The notes beneath the pieces were generated by a model, which ran no database searches, was not told the origin of the DNA, and saw only the letters and a list, made by a program, of their open reading frames with translations. Positions 22,810 to 32,615 of a stretch of DNA of 64,000 bases are shown here, in pieces. A program made the translations under genes and the position numbers. Origin of the DNA: Rotaria socialis (lineage: Eukaryota > Rotifera > Eurotatoria > Philodinida > Philodinidae); contig CAJNYU010000015.1 in NCBI GenBank assembly GCA_905331475.1, positions 106,290 to 170,289 of the forward strand, read 5' to 3'. Position 1 is the stretch's first letter. Each line of letters opens with the position of its first letter.

Positions 22810-23043
22810 CTACAATGCTTTATAGAATAATTTACCTTTCCAATCGCAAATTTGCTTTTCTTGTGACCATACAAGCATATTTGGACAGTGAAATAAATAT
22901 GCTATACCATTGGAGCATTGCCAAAACGAATGGTGATCATTAATATTTGAATGAAGCCCATTATTTCCAACTGGACAAGTAAAGCCACAAATGCGATTCA
23001 ATATACAACAACCAATAATAAAATACACGATAGATCGTAGCAT
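22810..23043 (-). CDS. Secreted chitin-binding (peritrophin-A/CBM14-like) small protein
   Basis: 77 residues starting at ATG 23043. Residues 1-20 (MLRSIVYFIIGCCILNRICG) form a signal peptide. The remainder follows the CBM14 layout: FTCPVGNNGLHS, FWQCSNGIAYLFHCPNMLVW, then QICDW. The family normally has six cysteines in three disulfides. Only the positions of C1, C3, C4 and C5 are present. C2 (usually D-C before the YYxC) and its partner C6 (after CDWP) are both missing, so one disulfide appears to be lost as a pair. It may bind chitin in cuticle or gut lining (family knowledge). A downstream exon carrying the last Cys is possible, but the frame stops soon after CDW. Confidence 0.65.
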   Translation of the reverse strand: MLRSIVYFIIGCCILNRICGFTCPVGNNGLHSNINDHHSFWQCSNGIAYLFHCPNMLVWSQEKQICDWKGKLFYKAL

Positions 23044-24163
23044 TTTTGCTTTCGAAATTTCAGATAAAGCACTATGATAGATTTGAATGAGACGTGAGCT
23101 TATATTTTAATAGGATCATGTCTTTCCACAGGCGTTTCATTATTCATACATACTCAAGCTTAGTATCCAAGGAATCATTAATTACTTACTAACAATGAGA
23201 GTGCACAAAATTTAAGGATTTACGTTAATAAAAGGCATATACTCAACAATCACAGCTGTTAAATTTGTTGCTTTTTTTCATATTTACATCTTCAGACTGC
23301 CCATATACAAGAAGCATATTATTCATGTTAATTCCAATTAATTATTTCGAATTGCCCGGACCATCTGAAAAAGCTAGCATTCATAGATACATATTAATCG
23401 ATTGCAAGGATAAAGTAGTAGTACAGGAAACTTAAATATTTTAACTTTCCACCTATATTCAAATACACATTACAGAATTGTGAGTGTGCTTGTGAATGCG
23501 AATATAAAAATTCTAACCTACACACTCACACCCTATTATAAATTACCTCCTGTTAGCGTCACTTCATGACGCTAACTTATCCATATCATTCAAATACGTT
23601 TTCCTTTACTTCTTTTCTATTTGATATGGATAATCATGTGATTTTTTTTTCGGCTTAGCTATGTTTTTTCGTTATTGCGTCGTTTAGTTTTCTCGTTCGA
23701 ATATAAACGAAACTATCCTTATATTTATTTGTTGGATTTGTTATCTTTTCATCATTGTTACCATTATTTACATAAATCTACTTTTTCCTTCAATCAACTG
23801 GTTTCATCAATTGATCTTATTGTAAATCATTGATTATGCATATACTTAAACAAGGTAAACTAATTATTTACGTGAGTTCTCGACATAAAATCGATTAATC
23901 TAAAGAAGACGCATCACTAATTGAGCGTAAAAATAAAATAAAGATTAATTACAGACATCCTTAAAAGAGAACCTCACAATTGGTGGAGAAGTTGGACAAC
24001 TAACTAGTCCACTTATTAATTATTGCGAAAAATTTTGTATTTTGTTTGTGCTTATCTTTTTCGTTCCGCTGTTGGTGCTGCATTTTTGTAATTTTCTATT
24101 GCGTATTTTTATACAAGTATTGGATTCTTAAAAATTAATAAAATTTTTTTTTTGATAAATTAA
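23044..24163. other. Intergenic with TGTG-type element 11 at 23480-23533
   Basis: No gene. 23480-23533 has GTGAGTGTGCTTGTG and CACACTCACACCC arms around an AT-rich spacer, the same polarity as the family. 24040-24160 is T-rich and leads into the next ORF. Confidence 0.5.
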
Positions 24164-24649
24164 ATGATTAATAAAGATCGTATATCTCGTATTTCTAAAT
24201 CGATATCACTTGAGTCATTACATAGTCAACCAACAACCGGTACTTCCATTCTTTCGTCAACGAAAATATCTCTGTATTTTTTAAAAGAATCAAATAAAAA
24301 TAATCGAAGAAAAACCTTATTACTCAAACCACATAGAACAAAAAGCGTACATATTCTATTGGCAAACAATCAAAAGAAAGGGTCGTATATTCAAGAATCA
24401 ATAAAAGTAGTTAAAAATAATACAAGTAAATCTCCAGAAAAAAATATCGTACATATGAACATGGAAGATAATAATGATTTCCACTTAAAAATTTCTAACA
24501 GTGCAATCAACATTGATAGTACTCGTCGAGCCGAAAGTTCTTCACCCATTGAAGATACTAATAAATCAAATCGTGAATACGTAGTTGATGAAGCAAATGA
24601 TCAACATCTGATTGCAGCAACCTATAAAAATAATGAATATAACAAATAA
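24164..24649 (+). CDS. Hypothetical lysine/serine/asparagine-rich protein
   Basis: A 161-codon frame from ATG, not recognised. It is hydrophilic and low complexity, with many Lys, Ser and Asn (for example NNRRKTLLLKPHRTKSVHIL), and no membrane segment or Cys, so an intrinsically disordered protein is likely if it is real. An upstream run TTTTTTTTTGATAAATTAA could serve as a splice or trans-splice acceptor region but lacks a clear AG. The length and clean ATG support coding; composition does not separate it strongly from the flanks. Confidence 0.4.
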   Translation: MINKDRISRISKSISLESLHSQPTTGTSILSSTKISLYFLKESNKNNRRKTLLLKPHRTKSVHILLANNQKKGSYIQESIKVVKNNTSKSPEKNIVHMNMEDNNDFHLKISNSAINIDSTRRAESSSPIEDTNKSNREYVVDEANDQHLIAATYKNNEYNK

Positions 24650-24651
24650 TC

Positions 24652-24690
24652 TAAGCAAGTAAAAACACACTGTGCTGACGCTGCATAGCT
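24652..24690. repeat. 39-bp exact direct repeat, copy 1
   Basis: Identical to 25398-25436. The repeat contains ACACACTGTGCTGACGCTGC. Here it is abutted directly by the G-rich arm of a TGTGGG element. The two copies flank the ubiquitin-like gene. Confidence 0.9.
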
Positions 24691-24748
24691 GGGTGTGGGC
24701 GTGTGAGTGTGATGCGCCTTGTACCCACATATATTCACACCTACACCC
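24691..24748. repeat. TGTGGG-armed palindromic element 12
   Basis: GGGTGTGGGCGTGTGAGTGTG left arm, ACACCTACACCC right arm. The left boundary coincides to the base with the end of the 39-bp repeat copy 1. Confidence 0.85.
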
Positions 24749-24832
24749 ATCCACAAGAATCAACGCATTGAAGTAGAGCTGTTTAAAATTATTTTCTTTT
24801 TCAGCAAAGCAAAAACTCTTTTTTTTTTCTTT

Positions 24833-25327
24833 TCATAATGTGATTCGACAGTTGAGGGTTTTTCTTATGAGCGACAACATCTTATACACTAATTGTTCAG
24901 CTTGGCTTCCTACATGATTGAGACTAATTAGTTTAGTTTTAATGCTATGAAAAAGTTTGTTGCCATCAAGGGAAAATTCTTCACTACATTGCAACGAAAC
25001 ATGACCAGATAAACATAACGCTGCTGGAAAAATACATCTCATACAAAAATATCCTCTACGAAATCGAAACCCAACAGTAATAGTCATTTCTTTGCTTATT
25101 TTGTTCTCAAATAATGTTTCATAATCTTTTAAGCGGGTGTTGCCGCCAACAGTCAATCTCATCAGCTTCAAAGGAATCTTTTCATTTTCTCGAATTCGAT
25201 GTTTAAGTTCAGAAATCGTATCGGTGGGAGACACTTCATAGACTTTAGTTTTTGACCCAATATTTTCAAGAGTATTTCCATGCTTTTTATTTGTTTTGAA
25301 TAGTTTTATTAACATGAAATGAAGCAT
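24833..25327 (-). CDS. Ubiquitin-like domain protein with C-terminal extension
   Basis: 164 residues from ATG 25327. Residues about 28-90 align with ubiquitin: TDTISELKHRIRENEKIPLK parallels the TIENVKAKIQDKEGIP stretch, LMRLTVGGNTRLKDYETLFE parallels [20 protein letters not shown], and KEMTITVGFRFRRG parallels ESTLHLVLRLRGG. The end is RRG rather than RGG, and the chain continues about 70 residues (FCMRCIFPAALCLSGH...). It is therefore not a normal mature conjugating ubiquitin unless processed after RG. Cysteines in the tail (FCMRC, ALC, LQC) could bind a metal. No conjugation machinery is nearby. Function is unknown. Confidence 0.65.
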   Translation of the reverse strand: MLHFMLIKLFKTNKKHGNTLENIGSKTKVYEVSPTDTISELKHRIRENEKIPLKLMRLTVGGNTRLKDYETLFENKISKEMTITVGFRFRRGYFCMRCIFPAALCLSGHVSLQCSEEFSLDGNKLFHSIKTKLISLNHVGSQAEQLVYKMLSLIRKTLNCRITL

Positions 25328-26032
25328 CAGTTAAATATTCTACAAGGAAAAATCTAATTACATGAGCGTTTTCGTTTTAATACTTTTTAAACGATAGTAA
25401 GCAAGTAAAAACACACTGTGCTGACGCTGCATAGCTTGCATCGTGACACAAGAGGTAATGATATATTGGTATACATTTATTACTGATAACAGTCTCAATA
25501 GTGAATAGTTTTATACTCTGAAGAGAATTTTCGAAACTAAAAAAGGATACACTGAACAATATATATTTATATTCCATTCGATGTGTATTTTTATTAGATT
25601 TCGGTAGTTTTCATTTAATGGATAGATAGACTGTGTATATGTTATAGCGTCCGAAACCAACGGGCATTGAAATTCTATACAGAGGGTGTAGGTGTGTGTT
25701 TTCGTTTCTTGCACCAACACCTCAGCCTCGTCAAATTTTGAAACTTGAACGGAATTTAACTTTCAAGTTCAAGGTTACTAAGATATGAACGTCAACTTAC
25801 GTATGGAGTAGTTTTAGCTTCATTACTATGCTGATTTCAAAAAGGGTTTCAACAGTTTACGATAAAACATGAATCTTCTTTATTTTGAAACGTTGAGTGT
25901 CATTGGTTGAAATTAATCCATTATGAAATTCGAACACACACCATTATACCTGAATGGTGCAAGAATGTTTTTTTTTCTATGTTGATAAAAGAAAAAACGA
26001 ACTCATCCGTTGATGTTATCAAAGTTGTTTCA
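25328..26032. other. Intergenic with repeat copy 2 and element 13
   Basis: 25398-25436 is the second copy of the 39-bp exact repeat. 25684-25727 is a TGTGGG-type element (GGGTGTAGGTGTGTG / ACCAACACCTCAGCC). The remainder is A+T rich without a supported gene. Confidence 0.6.
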
Positions 26033-26713
26033 ATGGCGATGAAAACAACGCACAGAGCAGTTTGCTGTCAATGTAGAAAAACAAAGGGTACACTGATATG
26101 TGATGAATGTTCTAAAGGTTTTTGTCCCAAACATATGATTGAACATGTTGATGATTTACGTGAACAATTGAATAAAACTGACGATGAATTTAGTCAGTTC
26201 AAACTTCAAATCGAAGAGCAGCTCGTTAAGCCAGAAGCACATGAACTAATGAAAGAAATCGATAATTGGGAACGAGAATCAATTGAAAAAATACAAAAAA
26301 TGGCCAATGACATTCGTCAAGAACTCTCATCCTGTTTGATCAGTTTTGTCGACGATTTGAATGCTAAATTCAGACATTTAACCGAACAATTCATTCAATG
26401 TCGTACAGAAGGAAATATTATCGATTCAAATATTCAATTTTTCAATGAAGAACTGAACCTACTAAAAAATACTCTCCATAAACCACCCTTCTTCAAAATT
26501 CAATATAAATCAAGAATTTTCATAAAGCGAATTCGTCTTACAAAGAATAGTAAGTTGTTTCTCAAAATAAAATCATACGTAAGGAAAGCAACTTCTAGAC
26601 AAGTTAATTGTCATTATTTACGAAGAAATAATAAAGAACAGTTGAGCAACTTTCGATATCGACTCTCGAACAAGGAAGCGAAGAAAAAAAACGAATATCA
26701 AGTAGATCACTGA
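26033..26713 (+). CDS. B-box-like zinc finger and coiled-coil protein
   Basis: 226 residues from ATG 26033; an in-frame frame opens earlier but without family similarity. Residues about 8-37 form a B-box-like finger: CCQCRKTKGTLICDECSKGF then CPKHMIEH, giving C-x2-C, C-x2-C and C-x2-H-x3-H ligands. Residues about 38-150 are a coiled coil (REQLNKTDDEFSQFKLQIEE, WERESIEKIQKMANDIRQEL). This finger plus coiled coil is the usual N-terminal half of bdelloid TRIM-like proteins whose C-terminal half is an NHL propeller. Here it ends in a basic tail and stop, and a transposon lies 18 bp downstream. The NHL half may be the exon at 27.43-28.34 kb. Without RNA I treat them as separate. Confidence 0.65.
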   Translation: MAMKTTHRAVCCQCRKTKGTLICDECSKGFCPKHMIEHVDDLREQLNKTDDEFSQFKLQIEEQLVKPEAHELMKEIDNWERESIEKIQKMANDIRQELSSCLISFVDDLNAKFRHLTEQFIQCRTEGNIIDSNIQFFNEELNLLKNTLHKPPFFKIQYKSRIFIKRIRLTKNSKLFLKIKSYVRKATSRQVNCHYLRRNNKEQLSNFRYRLSNKEAKKKNEYQVDH

Positions 26714-26731
26714 GTGCCATTGTAATACTAA

Positions 26732-27224
26732 CGGGCATCGCAGCGGCTCTCTCAAAAAATATAGGAATTCCTATATAGGATAGGTCTAAAATATTTAGGA
26801 TGCCCTCAACTATATAGGAAAAATATAGGATGACAAATTTATTCCAGAAAAAGATTGAGACACCGAAAAATCACTGCAACAGCATTGAAGATGATAATGT
26901 GTTGTTTTTGCACGTATATCTAATCAGCTAAATAAAAATATTATTGAGTTTTGAAAAGTAATGGAGCAGCAAGATTTTCTTAAAACATAAAAAAACTAAT
27001 TTACGTTCGATTTCTTTTCACTATTGGACATACATGCACTTTAGGGTGTGGGTGGGTTTCTGAACAAAATACTCCCACACCCACTCCCACACCCTTTTTA
27101 GAAGAATCTTCAATTTTTTCAAAAAAAATAGGAATATAGGAAAAACGCTCAAAATATAGTCTATTATAGGATAAATTTTTAAAATATAGGAAATACAGGA
27201 TATATAGGACTGCTGCGAAGCCAG
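26732..27224. mobile_element. hAT-like MITE with perfect 8-bp target-site duplication
   Basis: 493 bp flanked by AATACTAA on both sides (26724-26731 and 27225-27232). The ends are imperfect inverted repeats: left CGGGCATCGCAGCGGCTCT, right (reverse complement) CTGGCTTCGCAGCAGTCCT. Many TATAGGA motifs lie near both ends, as in hAT subterminal binding sites. No transposase frame is present. An 8-bp duplication with C(A/G/T)GG-type ends points to the hAT superfamily. A TGTGGG element (27044-27094) sits inside it. Confidence 0.85.
27044..27094. repeat. TGTGGG-armed palindromic element 14, nested in the MITE
   Basis: GGGTGTGGGTGGGT left arm and ACTCCCACACCCACTCCCACACCC right arm around about 12 bp. 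It lies inside the hAT-like MITE, so it was either inserted there or carried by it. Confidence 0.85.
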
Positions 27225-27427
27225 AATACTAATCAATATTTATTGATTCATGCTGAAATATAGGTCGCAGGGTGGAGTGTGGGTGTTTGAAAAGAAAGAT
27301 ATAAACTCACATCATTTTACGGTATTGTTGGATGTGGCAAGTCTATAAAATTTCTTGTCTTCAAATATCGATTCACAGTCGATAAATAAATTCATTTATC
27401 ATTTTTTAAAGCACCATTTCTACGCAG

Positions 27428-28340
27428 TCTGACTCTTAATACGAATACAAGATGGAAAAAAAATGGTTTCATTGTTGCTGGTGGAAATGGTCGTGGTGAT
27501 GCAATGAATCAACTCTCACAGCCATGGGGTTTATATGTTGATGATGATCAAACTGTCTACATTGCTGACTGCGGAAATAATCGTATTGTACAATACAAGT
27601 GTGGATCGAAGACTGGTCGAATTATGGCTGGTGGAAACGAAGTCGGATGTGGTCCTGACCAATTGATCTCGCCAAAAGATGTGATTATTGATAAAGGCAG
27701 AGATAATCTCATCATTTGTGATACTATAAATAAAAGGATAGTTCGATGGCCTCGTCGAAATGGTGAAAACGGAGAAACAATCATTTCAAATGTTGGATGT
27801 TGTGGCTTGACAATAGATGATAATGGTTCTCTTTATATTGTTGATCTTATGAAACATGAAGTTAAGCAATATTGTATGGGAGAAGATGAAGGAATCGTAG
27901 TTGCAGGAGGAAATGGACAAGGGAATCGTCTCGATCAGTTGAATTCTCCGACTTATGCATTTGTCGATCGAGACCATTCAGTGTACGTAGCTGATCACAA
28001 TAACCATCGTGTGATGAAGTGGATGAAAGGTGCAAAACAAGGCCTGGTCGTGGCTGGTGGTCAAGGTGAAGGAAATAGTCTTGCACAATTATCAAATCCT
28101 TATGGAATTTTCGTGGATCAGTCAGATAGTATCTATGTGGTTGACTGTTCAAATGACCGAATAATGTGCTGGCATCAAGGAGCCACGCAAGGAAGTGTCA
28201 TCGCTGGTGGAAACGGTCATGGAAATCGATCGAATCAACTATCTTCTCCCGTCGGTTTGTCATTTGACCGGGAAGGAAATCTTTACGTCAGCGAAAATGG
28301 AAATCAACGAGTACAAAAGTTTAACATTGATCAAAGTTAA
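27428..28340 (+). CDS. NHL-repeat beta-propeller, terminal exon
   Basis: Open from a good acceptor (TTTCTACGCAG, exon from 27428) to the stop at 28340, about 303 residues. It begins LTLNTNTRWKKNGFIVAGGN, the usual entry to a rotifer NHL domain. Six blades follow, for example QPWGLYVDDDQTVYIADCGN, SPTYAFVDRDHSVYVADHNN and SPVGLSFDREGNLYVSENGN, separated by VVAGGNGQGNRLDQL-type linkers. Six blades close one propeller. There is no ATG before residue 26 of the exon, so a 5' exon is required. The B-box/coiled-coil ORF upstream on the same strand is the obvious candidate, which would make a TRIM-like protein interrupted in its intron by the MITE. A weak GT-rich element lies at 27269-27314. Confidence 0.75.
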
Positions 28341-29790
28341 ATTTATATTATTACATTAAAGTTTTGGACACGTGATTCATTGATGAAATTGTTGTAAATA
28401 AGATTATCCAGTATAGAAATGTTTTCTGAAATTCTATGAAAATCTGTTTTGGGATTTTTCACCGACCTCAAACATATGCTATTTGTTTTTTAAGAATCGC
28501 TGATTTTTTAAATTCATTTATAAAGTACATGCATATAACTAGTATCCCGAGGGCGTGGACGAAGAGAAGACAATTTTTACACCGATCATCAAGTACTAGT
28601 GTATGCCTATTGAGATACATGAGTTTGGGTCATTTTATGGAATAATTCTTCTGAGAAATGAGTGTGGTTAGAGATGCAGCTGCCATTAATTATTTCTTGT
28701 CAAGTTTCAAAATCACACGTAATGCATATTCAAAAAAAAGCAAGAGAAAGAGGAGAAACAGCGCTAGGTGAAGTGTAACGGCATGATGGATGAAGAGTGT
28801 AATGGTGTTGTAAAATCAGCAAAGGTCGCTTCGTGAACGATATGCTATTATGAAACGAAGGAGATTGAAGTTTCGTGTAACAAGTTACATCAAGTCAGAG
28901 CTACAACATCAAATAAATATAATCGGTCTAGTTATAAAGTGAAATAAGATAATGACACGCAATAGACTCAACTGAGAATGTTACAGTTAAGTTCTCTATG
29001 CATTTTTAATTCATTTTTAGACGTATTTCGAAGTTTGTATCGATCAATTTTTCTTGATTTTGTCAAAATGTTCGACATCAAGGTGCGTTATAATCGTTTC
29101 TTTTTCGTTTTAGATATGATTTTTGCGTTATTTAGAATTTCTAAATTCTCGCTGTCGAAGTACACATATTACTAATAGTTGTGAATGTCGTAGTCTTCTC
29201 GCCCGCCGACACTCATATTCTAAATGACATGCGCTTTGTGCATAACCTTGTGAAATCTTTCATTGCGTTCTGTCGTAACAAACCACGATCGAAAATGAAA
29301 ATACATTTTTTTTCTTTCTTTCTTGGCAACTTACGACTGAGAGAAAGAGTATGACGAGATGTGAGCAAATAGTGACACACACAAATGTTGCATCTCATAC
29401 ACGAGTAAGTGAGTACACACCAGTTTCTTCCTCCGTGTAAAGGTATCCAATGCAAAACATTTTTTCTTTCTGTCTGATCGTCTGATTTTGATTGAATTGG
29501 GATAGAAGATGGATCCCAGGGTGGATATCTTCTAGTAAAACTTTCAGCCTATGGTTAAGGGTTAAAATATTGAACAAAACCAGATACACACAGAAAAGTT
29601 AAAATGGAAAAGCCATATAATAAGAAAAATGCGCGCAGAAGTTAGATGTCGTGATACTCATCATGAAACGTAGATTTCCACCCATTATTCACATATGATG
29701 GAGAATTTGAATTTGCGGCAAAATCGATTTCATTAAAATCATCTCTATTTGTGACAAAATAAAAACTGTACTAGTATACCGCTATACTAT
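28341..29790. other. Intergenic, no supported gene
   Basis: Mixed-composition DNA with short frames on both strands, none recognisable. No repeat of note until the tandem array begins near 29790. Confidence 0.45.
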
Positions 29791-29940
29791 ACGATGGGGT
29801 ACCTAGTGTGGATGCGAGGATGGGTACCTAATGAGGGTGTGGGGAGGGGTACCTAGTGAGGGTGCGAGGATGGGTACCTAGTGAGGGTGTGGGGATGGGT
29901 ACCTAGTGAGGGTGTGGGGATGGGGTACCTAGTGAGGGTG
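29791..29940. repeat. G-rich tandem array, about 28-30 bp unit
   Basis: At least five copies of a unit like GGGTACCTAGTGAGGGTGTG with GGGAT or GAGGAT fillers. Each contains a KpnI-like GGTACC and a TGTGGGG core, so the unit is telomere-repeat-like. It runs directly into an assembly gap. Confidence 0.85.
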
Positions 29941-29978
29941 NNNNNNNNNNNNNNNNNNNNNNNNNNNNNNNNNNNNNN
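29941..29978. other. Assembly gap (38 N)
   Basis: A run of N inside tandem repeats. The true array length is unknown, and the two flanking arrays have different units. Confidence 1.
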
Positions 29979-30019
29979 CTTCTCCCCCTTGCCGCTTTGC
30001 CTCTGTAAGGGATATGTAA

Positions 30020-30115
30020 CATCTAGCTACCGCTATACCGCACTGCCGCTATACCGCAATGCCACTATACCGCAATGCCACTATACCGCAATGCCACTAT
30101 ACCGCAAGCATTTTG
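30020..30115. repeat. Tandem array, about 17 bp unit (CACTATACCGCAATGC)
   Basis: Five or more copies of CTATACCGCAATGCCA. The fragment TACCGCTATACTATAC also occurs at 29776-29792, left of the G-rich array, so related repeat units bracket the gap. Confidence 0.85.
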
Positions 30116-30119
30116 ATTT

Positions 30120-30510
30120 TGCCGCAAAATCAAATTCCCCACCAACTCATTATTCATAAAGGTATAGAAAACCTCATGTAATACTTTTACAAATTATCAT
30201 AAAATCAAAAATTTAAACCAAATTGACACTTTTTACTTGACAAGAGAGATTTCATAGATTCTCTGTACTAGGATCTTTACTATTGTCGAAAAATAGATAC
30301 ACATCTCATATTTTTACTTTGTCAATTGTGAATCCAGAAGTACAGATTGCTTCTCCAAAAGAAAAACAACATAAGCTTAATTGAACCCACTAGTTTTAAG
30401 TTTTTTCTCTTTAATTCATTGTCTATATGCTAGCCAACGTATAATTAAATGTAATAATTATTTTCTCTTCTGCCTTATAGCTAACTCGTGAATTGCAAAG
30501 ACAATCAAAT
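30120..30510. other. Intergenic and putative 5' region of the ceramidase gene
   Basis: A+T-rich. The pyrimidine-rich TTTTCTCTTCTGCCTTATAG at 30461-30480 is a good 3' splice or trans-splice site 31 nt before the ATG. Confidence 0.45.
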
Positions 30511-31506
30511 ATGCGTTCGTCGATTGTTATTTTACAAATATTATCTAGTACTATATTGTGGCATGTTGCAGTTGATGCGCGAGCCGTTTTAGCTAGTCAT
30601 AGTCATCCATCTGATGTTAAAAATTTTGAATCAAAATTAGACACAAATATCGGTTATTGGTCACCGAGTACCAGTTCAATCGATTGGTGTGAACGTAATT
30701 ACGTTATAACCAAGTATATTGCTGAATTTTGGAATTGTCTTTCAAGCTTCTCTATGTGTATATTAGGTGGAATATTATTCATTCGAGGTTTATATAATAA
30801 GATTGAAAGTCGATTTTTGTGGTCTAGTTTGGGCTTTGCTTTTGTTGGACTCGGTTCTGCGTATTTCCATGGTACTCTCACACATGTAGGCCAAATGGCA
30901 GATGAACTCCCGATGGTCTACTCAATGATTATCTGGTGGTTTATATTAATTAAAATGAATGAGCTCAGACAGCTAAAGAGTAAAACATCCTCAATTGACA
31001 TCTCAATTATATTTGGAATTTTTTATGGATTATTATGGACTTACGTACACAGTTTGCAAGCATTTGTATTGATATTTCAAGTACATATTAGCATGATGGT
31101 AGTCGGAGGTATGATTAAACTGATTTATTTATATCGACAACCACATCATCATGTTTATCGGATAAAGTGTCTGCTGTTGGTATATGTTAGTTTAATAATT
31201 TCAGCTTTTGTATGTTGGATTATGGATCAACAGTTATGTGAACGAATGAATAGTATCAGTCGATTTAATCCGCAATTGCATGCTTGGTGGCATGTAATTG
31301 GTGCTGTTCATTGTCATCTGGGGATTGTATGCGCTGAAGCTATGCGTCTCCTATCAATCAAATATCAGCAGCATCAAATGAAAAATCTTCAAAGTTCTAA
31401 GCAGCCATTCAAACCAGAAGATCATTTACATTTCAACTTCTATTTAGGACTACCTTATGTAGATTATTCCCAAGAGAAACAAACGAATAAAGCAAAAATA
31501 CAGTAA
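30511..31506 (+). CDS. Alkaline ceramidase
   Basis: 331 residues from the first ATG (MRSSIVILQI). A secretory signal or extra hydrophobic segment occupies residues 1-25. The rest is the seven-transmembrane ACER/CREST fold: GYWSPSTSSIDWCERNYVIT and KYIAEFWNCLSS match the N-terminal signature. Catalytic zinc residues are all placed. Ser116 and His120 (GSAYFH) and Asp131 (MADE) keep the S-x3-H-x10-D spacing of human ACER3, and His257/His261 form HAWWH. The enzyme hydrolyses ceramide to sphingosine and fatty acid in ER/Golgi membranes. The cytosolic tail after 275 is longer than usual. The frame opens just after an acceptor-like CTTATAG at 30480, which could be a 5'UTR intron end or a spliced-leader addition site. 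No lesions are seen. Confidence 0.92.
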   Translation: MRSSIVILQILSSTILWHVAVDARAVLASHSHPSDVKNFESKLDTNIGYWSPSTSSIDWCERNYVITKYIAEFWNCLSSFSMCILGGILFIRGLYNKIESRFLWSSLGFAFVGLGSAYFHGTLTHVGQMADELPMVYSMIIWWFILIKMNELRQLKSKTSSIDISIIFGIFYGLLWTYVHSLQAFVLIFQVHISMMVVGGMIKLIYLYRQPHHHVYRIKCLLLVYVSLIISAFVCWIMDQQLCERMNSISRFNPQLHAWWHVIGAVHCHLGIVCAEAMRLLSIKYQQHQMKNLQSSKQPFKPEDHLHFNFYLGLPYVDYSQEKQTNKAKIQ

Positions 31507-32615
31507 AAAATACATGCATTTTCATTCATAAAATTTGTGTGTGTGGGTATCTGAAGAAATATTTCTCGATCACATGTTGAATTAAACTTTAGGTTTACAA
31601 GATTGGAAAAAGCTGAAACATGAGTTGCTAGATTTGAAAGCGTTCGTCGCTGCATTACTCGAAATAACATCTGTGACATTGTCTGGCTTTCGATCACAAG
31701 ATGTTAAAATATAATATAAAGCCTTATATGATTAGATTTTCGTAAAATAAAGGGATTGCTTCTTAGTTTTTCCAGCATTGCTCAAGGACTGAGGTTTGAG
31801 AACTGTCTCAATTCTTAAAACACACCGACAACAAGGAGGATATCCCTTGAAAAGCTGACGGCTCCTCAGAAAAGAAAGTGAGGAAATAATTGGTGATACT
31901 AGTCAATGTCCACCTAGAGAAATGACATCACGATTAGGCAACATCATTGCAACCACATTCTAAGGATCCTTACACAAATCACTTAAAGCCAACGCAATTA
32001 AAATTAGTAATAGATCAAGGTCGTAATTAAATACGGGAATTATCGATAACTTACTTTTTGTATCTTTTTATTTTCAATAGTTGTATTGCTTTCAAAGTAA
32101 TGACCCAGATAATCAAGAAAATTGAAAAAATACTACCTGACAGTGTTGTTACAGGTTCTCATCCATAGTAAAATCTTTGGACGTCAAACTTTGTAGTCAT
32201 GTAATACTAAGTCGACACAATTATCTGCCAAAGTTTCAGAGAGTTAGCTTTTGTTGAATGTGAGAACAATACGCTTTCAAACTACCTCAGAACTTCTAGG
32301 ACACCTTTTATTTTCCGTCTCAATTTATCAATATCGAATGCATTTCACATTTTTTGACAGCTTGCCATTGTTTTACAACCAGAAGTGTAATGTAGAAAAT
32401 CGGAATCTCACTATTGAGATGCGTCCTCGTGTTGTCAATACTATAGATAGTGATCTCCAATCGATATGGATATTGTGTTGACATTTCTTTCCTTAGTTTA
32501 CAAGCTTGATACTAATTATGAACAGAGAAGATGAATATAATGACGCACACAAAAAGTCGACGACAGAAGAAATAAATCATACGCATTCGAACTGAAATCC
32601 AAGAAGAACGAGAAG
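31507..32615. other. Intergenic with weak TGTGGG element 16
   Basis: 31536-31575 holds GTGTGTGTGGGTATC, then GAAGAAATATTTCTCGATCA and CACAT. The same inner sequence with substitutions (GAAGAAACATTTCTCGACCA) occurs in the element at 38361-38408. Nothing else is recognised. Confidence 0.5.

Noticed and set aside
27557-28152. Minus-strand ORFs of 63-96 codons
   Set aside because: Shadows of the NHL exon on the plus strand.
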